NCBI GenBank assembly: GCA_900543325.1
Contig: UQQU01000092.1
Span: 1-11,283, forward strand
Length of the DNA: 11,283 nt
Direction: 5' to 3'
Source of the DNA: an uncultured Clostridium sp.
GTDB taxonomy: Bacteria > Bacillota > Clostridia > Clostridiales > Clostridiaceae
The notes beneath the pieces were generated by a model. The model saw only the letters and a program-made list of their open reading frames with translations. It ran no database searches and had not been told where the DNA came from. Within the stretch, counting starts at the first letter, position 1, and the number at the start of each line of letters is the position of its first letter. Shown one piece after another: positions 7,144-11,283 of the stretch. Position numbers and translations under genes: made by a program.

Positions 7144-7149
7144 ATAATA

Positions 7150-8091
7150 ATGAAGAAAAAAACAATTATATCAATAGTAGTTTTATTGGTAGTAGTTTTT
7201 GGGGTATTTGTAATTACAAAATTTGCAGGAGCAGAAGGAAATAGTGGAGAAGAAACACTAGTAGTAAGCCATGAACTTGGTGAAACAACTGTTAATAAGA
7301 ATCCTAAAAGAGTAGTAGTATTTGATTATGGAATTTTAGACTCATTAGATAAGTTAGAGGTTGAAGGAATAGTTGGTTTAGTTCAAGATGGGCTTCCAGA
7401 ACACTTAAGCAAGTTTGAAAGTGAAGATTATTCAAGTGTTGGATCTTTAAAGGAACCTAATATGGAAAAGATATTTGAATTAACTCCAGATTTAATAATA
7501 ATTTCAGGAAGACAAGCTGATTATTATGAAGAGTTAAGTAAAATTGCACCAACAATACATTTAGGTGTAAATAATGAAAATTATTTAGAGTCGTTTTCAG
7601 AAAATATGAATAAATTAGGTGAAATATTTGGTAAAGAAAAAGCTGTTGAAAAAGAACTTACAGCTATAACAGAAGCAATAGAAGAATTAAATGCAAAGGT
7701 TACAGAAAAGAACGTTAATGGACTTATAACATTAGCTAATGATGGTTCATTCAGTGTATATGGTGCAGAATCAAGATTTGGAATAATTCATAATAGTTTT
7801 GGAGTAACTCCTGTTGATGAAACTATAGAAGCGTCAACTCATGGGCAAAAAGCTTCATTTGAATATATTGTAGAAAAAAATCCACAATACTTATTTGTAG
7901 TAGATAGAGATGCTATAGTAGGAGGAACAACTTCAGCTAAGGAATTATTTGAAAATGAATTAATGAAAAAAACAGATGTATATAAAAATGATAATATAGT
8001 ATACCTAAATCCAAATATTTGGTACACAGCAACAGGTGGATTTACTTCAACAATGATAATGGTAGAAGAAATAGATAATGCAATAAAATAA
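7150..8091 (+). CDS. yclQ: Iron-siderophore substrate-binding protein, YclQ/FatB/CeuE-like
   Basis: Extracellular binding protein (313 residues from the ATG at 7150) that captures ferric siderophore and delivers it to the YclN/O channel. Residues 2-4 are lysines and 5-23 a hydrophobic segment. There is no lipobox cysteine, and I see no cysteine anywhere in the protein, although Gram-positive relatives are usually lipoproteins. AGA (27-29) could be a signal peptidase I site, or the helix may stay as an anchor. The fold is seen in KNPKRVVVFDYGILDSL (50-66), SVGSLKEPNMEKI (96-108) and HGQKASFEYIVEKNP (231-245). His231, Tyr292, Arg121, Arg209 and Arg253 fall within one residue of the spacing I recall for the CeuE ligand set (His227, Tyr288, Arg118, Arg205, Arg249). 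This argues for a catecholate or petrobactin-type ligand. It is the last importer gene and probably Fur-regulated on its own. Confidence 0.93.
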   Translation: MKKKTIISIVVLLVVVFGVFVITKFAGAEGNSGEETLVVSHELGETTVNKNPKRVVVFDYGILDSLDKLEVEGIVGLVQDGLPEHLSKFESEDYSSVGSLKEPNMEKIFELTPDLIIISGRQADYYEELSKIAPTIHLGVNNENYLESFSENMNKLGEIFGKEKAVEKELTAITEAIEELNAKVTEKNVNGLITLANDGSFSVYGAESRFGIIHNSFGVTPVDETIEASTHGQKASFEYIVEKNPQYLFVVDRDAIVGGTTSAKELFENELMKKTDVYKNDNIVYLNPNIWYTATGGFTSTMIMVEEIDNAIK

Positions 8092-8104
8092 AAATAAAAA
8101 ATTG

Positions 8105-8152
8105 AAATAAAAATAAGCTAGTTACTTTTTAGTATCTAGCTTATTTTTATTT
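8105..8152 (+). terminator. Terminator after yclQ
   Basis: A 17-base left arm (8105-8121) pairs perfectly with 8136-8152. One mismatch and four more pairs above it close a TTTT loop. The right arm carries TTATTTTTATTT as the T-rich part. The A-rich left arm would make it work in either direction, but no minus-strand gene ends here. It separates the iron importer from the histidine operon. Confidence 0.85.
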
Positions 8153-8263
8153 AAAGTTATAATAAAATATTAATTGTTATGAAATATAAAAAAAATAGAT
8201 AATAAAATAAGAATAAAAGTTATATTTTACTAAAAGAAGGTAATAAAATATGATAAATATTAA

Positions 8264-8292
8264 TTGACAAATAAAACCATAAATAGTATATT
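8264..8292 (+). promoter_or_regulatory. Promoter of the histidine operon
   Basis: A perfect TTGACA (8264-8269) is followed after 17 bases by TATATT (8287-8292). Transcription should begin near 8299, leaving a leader of only about 38 bases to the ATT at 8337. That leaves no room for a T-box, and no T-box sequence is visible upstream either. Confidence 0.75.
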
Positions 8293-8294
8293 AT

Positions 8295-8308
8295 TATTAA
8301 ATTTAATA
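8295..8308. promoter_or_regulatory. 14-bp palindrome over the his transcription start
   Basis: TATTAAATTTAATA is a perfect palindrome directly after the -10 box and over the expected start site, a usual place for a repressor. The regulator is unknown, and the low complexity of the sequence weakens the case. Confidence 0.35.
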
Positions 8309-8315
8309 CTTTAAA

Positions 8316-9434
8316 GTGCTAAAGGGGGCGGTTAAAATTAAGAATATAGTACCAGAAGGAACTAGAGATTTTACTATTGATGAATGTAAAAAAAGAAATG
8401 TAATTATTAAAACTATAATAGGTGTATTTGAAAAGTGGGGATATGGGGAAATAGCAACACCTACAGTAGAGTATTATAAAATTTTTAATCATAAAACTCA
8501 AAGTTTAAAAGAAGAGGAAATGTATAAATTTTTTGATAAAAGTGGGAGTATACTGGTATTAAGACCAGATATGACAGTACCTGTAGCAAGAATGATAAAT
8601 ACTAAATTAAAAGATATGACTTTACCTTTAAAGCTTTTTTATACAGCAAATGTATTTAGAGTTCATGAAAGTTTAGAGGGAAAAAGAAATGAATATTTAG
8701 ATTGTGGAATTGAACTAATTGGTGGAGACGGAGAAATAATAGATTTGGAAATTTTAGTAACAGCACTAGAAGTATTAAAATCATTGAATACAAAGGAAAA
8801 TTTTAAGTTAGAGATTGGAGATGTAAATATCTTAAGGTCTGCAATTGATGAAATGAACTTAAGAGAAGAAGATAAAGAAAATATAATTACTCTTATTAAT
8901 AAAAAAAGTCTAATAAATTTAAGGGATTATTTGGAAAATTTAAAAATTAGAGATGAATATAAAGAGTTTTTAACTACTTTGCCATGGCTTTTTGGCGGAT
9001 ACGATATGATAGAAAAGGCTAAAAAGTTAGCTTTTAATAATATAGTTAAGGAGAATATTTTATATTTAGAGAAGATATTTTTAAATTTAAGAGAGTTAGG
9101 ATATGAAAAATATATATCAGTGGATATGAGCATGGTTCCAAGAGTAAATTACTATTCAGGTATCATTTTTAAAGGGTATGTTTCAGGAATAGGATCAACT
9201 GTTTTAAGGGGAGGAAGATATAATAGGCTATTAGAGAACTTTGGAAGAAAAACTTCAGCAATTGGATTTTCAGTAGATGTAAATTTGCTAATTGATTCTT
9301 GCGAATATAATAAAGATATTGATAGAAGACCTATTGTACTAAATAAAAGTAATTATTTATTAAAACTAAAAGAATTAATAGAGAAAACAAGAGATGGTGA
9401 ATATCTGGAGGTTATATATAAAGGGGAAAAGTAG
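8316..9434 (+). CDS. hisZ: ATP phosphoribosyltransferase regulatory subunit HisZ
   Basis: HisZ is a paralogue of histidyl-tRNA synthetase that joins the short HisG to form active, histidine-sensitive ATP phosphoribosyltransferase, step one of histidine synthesis. Numbered from the GTG at 8316, the catalytic-like class II core is seen as VPEGTRDF (12-19), LRPDMTVPVARM (82-93), ANVFRVHESLEGKRNEYLDC (111-130), PRVNYYSGIIF (275-285) and VLRGGRYNRLLENFG (296-310). The anticodon-binding domain of the tRNA synthetase is absent and the length fits HisZ. The listed start is the only canonical codon, but I judge the ATT at 8337 the real one: it has a strong Shine-Dalgarno and gives MKNIVPEGTRD, a typical HisZ N-terminus. 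The gene ends ten bases before hisG, its partner. Confidence 0.93.
   Translation: MLKGAVKIKNIVPEGTRDFTIDECKKRNVIIKTIIGVFEKWGYGEIATPTVEYYKIFNHKTQSLKEEEMYKFFDKSGSILVLRPDMTVPVARMINTKLKDMTLPLKLFYTANVFRVHESLEGKRNEYLDCGIELIGGDGEIIDLEILVTALEVLKSLNTKENFKLEIGDVNILRSAIDEMNLREEDKENIITLINKKSLINLRDYLENLKIRDEYKEFLTTLPWLFGGYDMIEKAKKLAFNNIVKENILYLEKIFLNLRELGYEKYISVDMSMVPRVNYYSGIIFKGYVSGIGSTVLRGGRYNRLLENFGRKTSAIGFSVDVNLLIDSCEYNKDIDRRPIVLNKSNYLLKLKELIEKTRDGEYLEVIYKGEK
8319..8329 (+). promoter_or_regulatory. Ribosome binding site of hisZ that argues for an ATT start
   Basis: CTAAAGGGGGC is identical to the 11 bases at 10088-10098 before hisD. There it is followed by eight bases and ATG; here by seven bases and ATT at 8337. 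It lies inside the reading frame if GTG at 8316 were the start, and that GTG has no Shine-Dalgarno of its own. Confidence 0.6.
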
Positions 9435-9444
9435 GTGATTTAAT

Positions 9445-10071
9445 TTGATTAGTATAGCACTTACCAAGGGTAGAATAGAAAAAGATGCAGTAAAAATATT
9501 TGAAAAAGCAGGCTTTGGAATTGAGCAATTGAAGGATAAGGGGAGAAAATTAGTCTTTGAAGATACTAAGGAAGAAATAAAATACTTTTTAGTAAAGGCT
9601 AACGATGCAGTGACATATGTAGAACATGGAGTTGCTGACATAGCTATAGTAGGTAAAGATACATTATTAGAAAAAGGTGAAAACTATTATGAAGTTTTAG
9701 ACTTGGGGATAGGAAAGTGCAAATTTATAGTGGCAACACTACCAAATACTAATATTTTTAATAAGATAGGACATATAAAAATAGGTAGTAAGTATCCTAA
9801 TGTTTCTAAGAATTATTTTGAAGCAAAAGGGATGGATGTTGAGATAATAAAAATTGAAGGATCAGTAGAACTTGCACCTATATTAGGTATTAGCGAGGGG
9901 ATAGTAGATATAATGGAAACTGGAACAACATTAAAGGAAAATGGATTAATTGTTGTTGATGAAATTTGTGATATAAGCTCAAGGGTTATTGTTAATAAGT
10001 CGAGTTTTAAATTAAAAAGAAATGAAATAAATGAAGTTATAGATAGAATAAGAATAGCATGTAAAAGTTAA
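9445..10071 (+). CDS. hisG: ATP phosphoribosyltransferase catalytic subunit, short form
   Basis: Catalyses the condensation of ATP with PRPP to phosphoribosyl-ATP, the first and committed step of histidine synthesis, in the cytoplasm. With 208 residues it is the short HisG, which lacks the C-terminal regulatory domain and needs HisZ, encoded just upstream. Motifs are ALTKGR (5-10), VEHGVADIAIVGKD (59-72), KIGSKYPN (112-119), KIEGSVELAP (136-145) and the PRPP loop DIMETGTTLKENGL (155-168). The start is TTG at 9445, with AGGTGA (9433-9438) six bases before it and overlapping the hisZ stop; MISIALTKGR is the normal N-terminus. Spacing and Shine-Dalgarno placement suggest coupled translation with hisZ. 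Confidence 0.97.
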   Translation: MISIALTKGRIEKDAVKIFEKAGFGIEQLKDKGRKLVFEDTKEEIKYFLVKANDAVTYVEHGVADIAIVGKDTLLEKGENYYEVLDLGIGKCKFIVATLPNTNIFNKIGHIKIGSKYPNVSKNYFEAKGMDVEIIKIEGSVELAPILGISEGIVDIMETGTTLKENGLIVVDEICDISSRVIVNKSSFKLKRNEINEVIDRIRIACKS

Positions 10072-10106
10072 TGTTTATTATATAAAACTAAAGGGGGCAA
10101 GTTAAT

Positions 10107-11283
10107 ATGATGGACATAATAGAATTAAACAATAAAAATATAAGTGATATTGTATCAATAATAAAAAAACGAAGTAATACTTTGAATATAAGAAAAGGTG
10201 TAGAGGATATAATTAAAAATGTAAGGTCTTATGGAGATAAGGCTTTAAGGGATTATACCTTAGATTTTGATAAAGTATATATTGAGAAGTTTAAGGTGGA
10301 AGAGGAAGAAATAGATAAGGCTTATAATCAGTGTGATTTAGAATTTATAGAAATATTAAAAGAAAGTATTGAAAACATTAAAAAATATCATGAGAAACAA
10401 AAAAAGACAAGCTATATATACCAAAAGGAACTAGGAATTTATATGGGACAAAGGTTAATACCTATGGATAGTGTAGCTATATATGTTCCAGGCGGAAAAG
10501 CAGCATATCCTTCATCAGTTTTAATGAATGCAATTCCAGCACAAGTTGCAGGAGTAAAAGAAATAGTATTAGTTACACCGCCAAATAAAGATGGAAAAAT
10601 TAATAAGCAAATATTAGTTGCAGCTAAGTTATGTGGAATAAATAAAATTTATAAGTTAGGGGGAGCACAGGCAATAGCTGCGTTAACTTATGGAACTGAA
10701 AGTGTTGAAAATGTTTCTATGATTGTTGGTCCAGGTAATGCTTTTGTAGCTGAGGCTAAGAGACAGGTCTATGGTGATGTTGGAATTGACATGGTAGCTG
10801 GACCTAGTGAAATCTTAATTGTTGCAGATGAAAAAGCAAATCCTAAATATATTGCAGCAGATTTAATGTCTCAAGCGGAACATGATGAATTAGCATCATC
10901 CATATTAATTACAACATCTAAGGAACTAGCAGAAAAAGTTAATGAAGAGATTAAAGTGCAAATAAAAGGATTAAATAGAAGAGATATAATAAAAAATTCA
11001 CTTAATAAATTTGGAAAAATAATAATTTGTAATTCTATAGAAAAAAGTATTGAGGTAGCTAATTTAATAGCACCGGAACATTTAGAACTTTTAATAGATA
11101 ATCCTATAGAATATTTAGAACAGGTTAAAAGTGCTGGTTCAGTATTTTTAGGAGAATATACTCCAGAACCTATAGGTGACTATTTTGGAGGAACCAATCA
11201 TGTATTACCAACTGGTGGTACTGCAAAATTTTCATCACCACTATCAGTAGATACATTTATAAAAAAATCATCATTCCTATATT
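10107..11283 (+). CDS. hisD: Histidinol dehydrogenase, cut by the window end
   Basis: Zinc enzyme for the last two steps of histidine synthesis, histidinol to histidinal to histidine, with NAD. The frame is open from ATG at 10107 to the window edge (392 codons plus one base); the family has about 430 residues, so some 40 are missing. Visible parts are VAIYVPGGKAAYPSSVLMN (123-141), KLGGAQAIAALTYGTE (183-198), VGPGN (207-211) and AGPSEILIVAD (231-241). SQAEHDE gives zinc ligands Gln256 and His259, APEHLEL the catalytic Glu324 and His325, and GDYFGGTNHVLPTGG the zinc ligand Asp358. The final zinc His lies beyond the window. The Shine-Dalgarno AAAGGGGGC is eight bases before the ATG, 35 bases after hisG. 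A second ATG follows immediately at 10110. Confidence 0.97.
   Translation, partial: MMDIIELNNKNISDIVSIIKKRSNTLNIRKGVEDIIKNVRSYGDKALRDYTLDFDKVYIEKFKVEEEEIDKAYNQCDLEFIEILKESIENIKKYHEKQKKTSYIYQKELGIYMGQRLIPMDSVAIYVPGGKAAYPSSVLMNAIPAQVAGVKEIVLVTPPNKDGKINKQILVAAKLCGINKIYKLGGAQAIAALTYGTESVENVSMIVGPGNAFVAEAKRQVYGDVGIDMVAGPSEILIVADEKANPKYIAADLMSQAEHDELASSILITTSKELAEKVNEEIKVQIKGLNRRDIIKNSLNKFGKIIICNSIEKSIEVANLIAPEHLELLIDNPIEYLEQVKSAGSVFLGEYTPEPIGDYFGGTNHVLPTGGTAKFSSPLSVDTFIKKSSFLY

Noticed and set aside
7087..7149. Start of yclQ at TTG 7087, adding 21 residues.
   Set aside because: The codon is inside the Fur-like palindrome, lacks a Shine-Dalgarno, and the added residues precede a normal signal sequence that begins at 7150.
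8165..8266. Direct repeat AAATATTAATTG at 8165-8176 and 8255-8266.
   Set aside because: Twelve bases of pure AT-rich sequence repeated once in DNA of this composition is easily explained by chance.
8235..8268. Short leader peptide MININ (ATG 8250) with an AGAAGG ribosome site before hisZ.
   Set aside because: Its stop overlaps the TTGACA of the his promoter, it has no histidine codons and no attenuator-like stem follows. It is likely chance in AT-rich DNA.

Overview
The window reads as chromosomal DNA from a spore-forming, anaerobic, very AT-rich Firmicute, most likely a Clostridium sensu stricto species. The evidence is the base composition and codon use, a clostridial alpha/beta-type small acid-soluble spore protein (SASP), a pyruvate formate-lyase with strongly optimised codons, the short HisG plus HisZ form of ATP phosphoribosyltransferase, and strong purine-rich ribosome binding sites. 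The species cannot be fixed from the sequence alone.

Layout. A hairpin of uncertain origin lies at the left edge (1-55). It is followed by a membrane-anchored metallophosphoesterase gene (151-993, +), which converges through a bidirectional terminator on pflB (1123-3354, -). A 420-base AT-rich gap holds the pflB promoter and an unusual palindromic operator. A SASP gene (3777-3959, -) follows, with a 22-bp terminator hairpin. A second 420-base gap holds the promoter and Fur-like box of an iron-siderophore ABC importer: two permeases, an ATPase and a binding protein in the order of Bacillus subtilis yclNOPQ (4381-8091, +). The binding-protein gene is set apart by a hairpin and its own Fur-like palindrome. 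After a strong terminator, the start of a histidine operon (hisZ, hisG, hisD, +) fills the rest; hisD is cut by the window end.

How the genes work together. The importer genes are tightly overlapped and should make one complex that brings in ferric catecholate-type (petrobactin/CeuE-like) siderophores when iron is scarce. The binding protein carries the His, Tyr and three Arg residues expected for that ligand class, but it has no lipobox cysteine. HisZ and HisG form the first enzyme of histidine synthesis, and HisD catalyses the last two steps. PflB supplies acetyl-CoA and formate anaerobically, but its activating enzyme gene is not next to it here.

No wholly new system is evident. The points most worth a second look are the Fur- or Rex-like palindrome in the pflB leader, the SD-supported ATT start of hisZ, the binding protein without a lipobox, and the separately controlled binding-protein gene.
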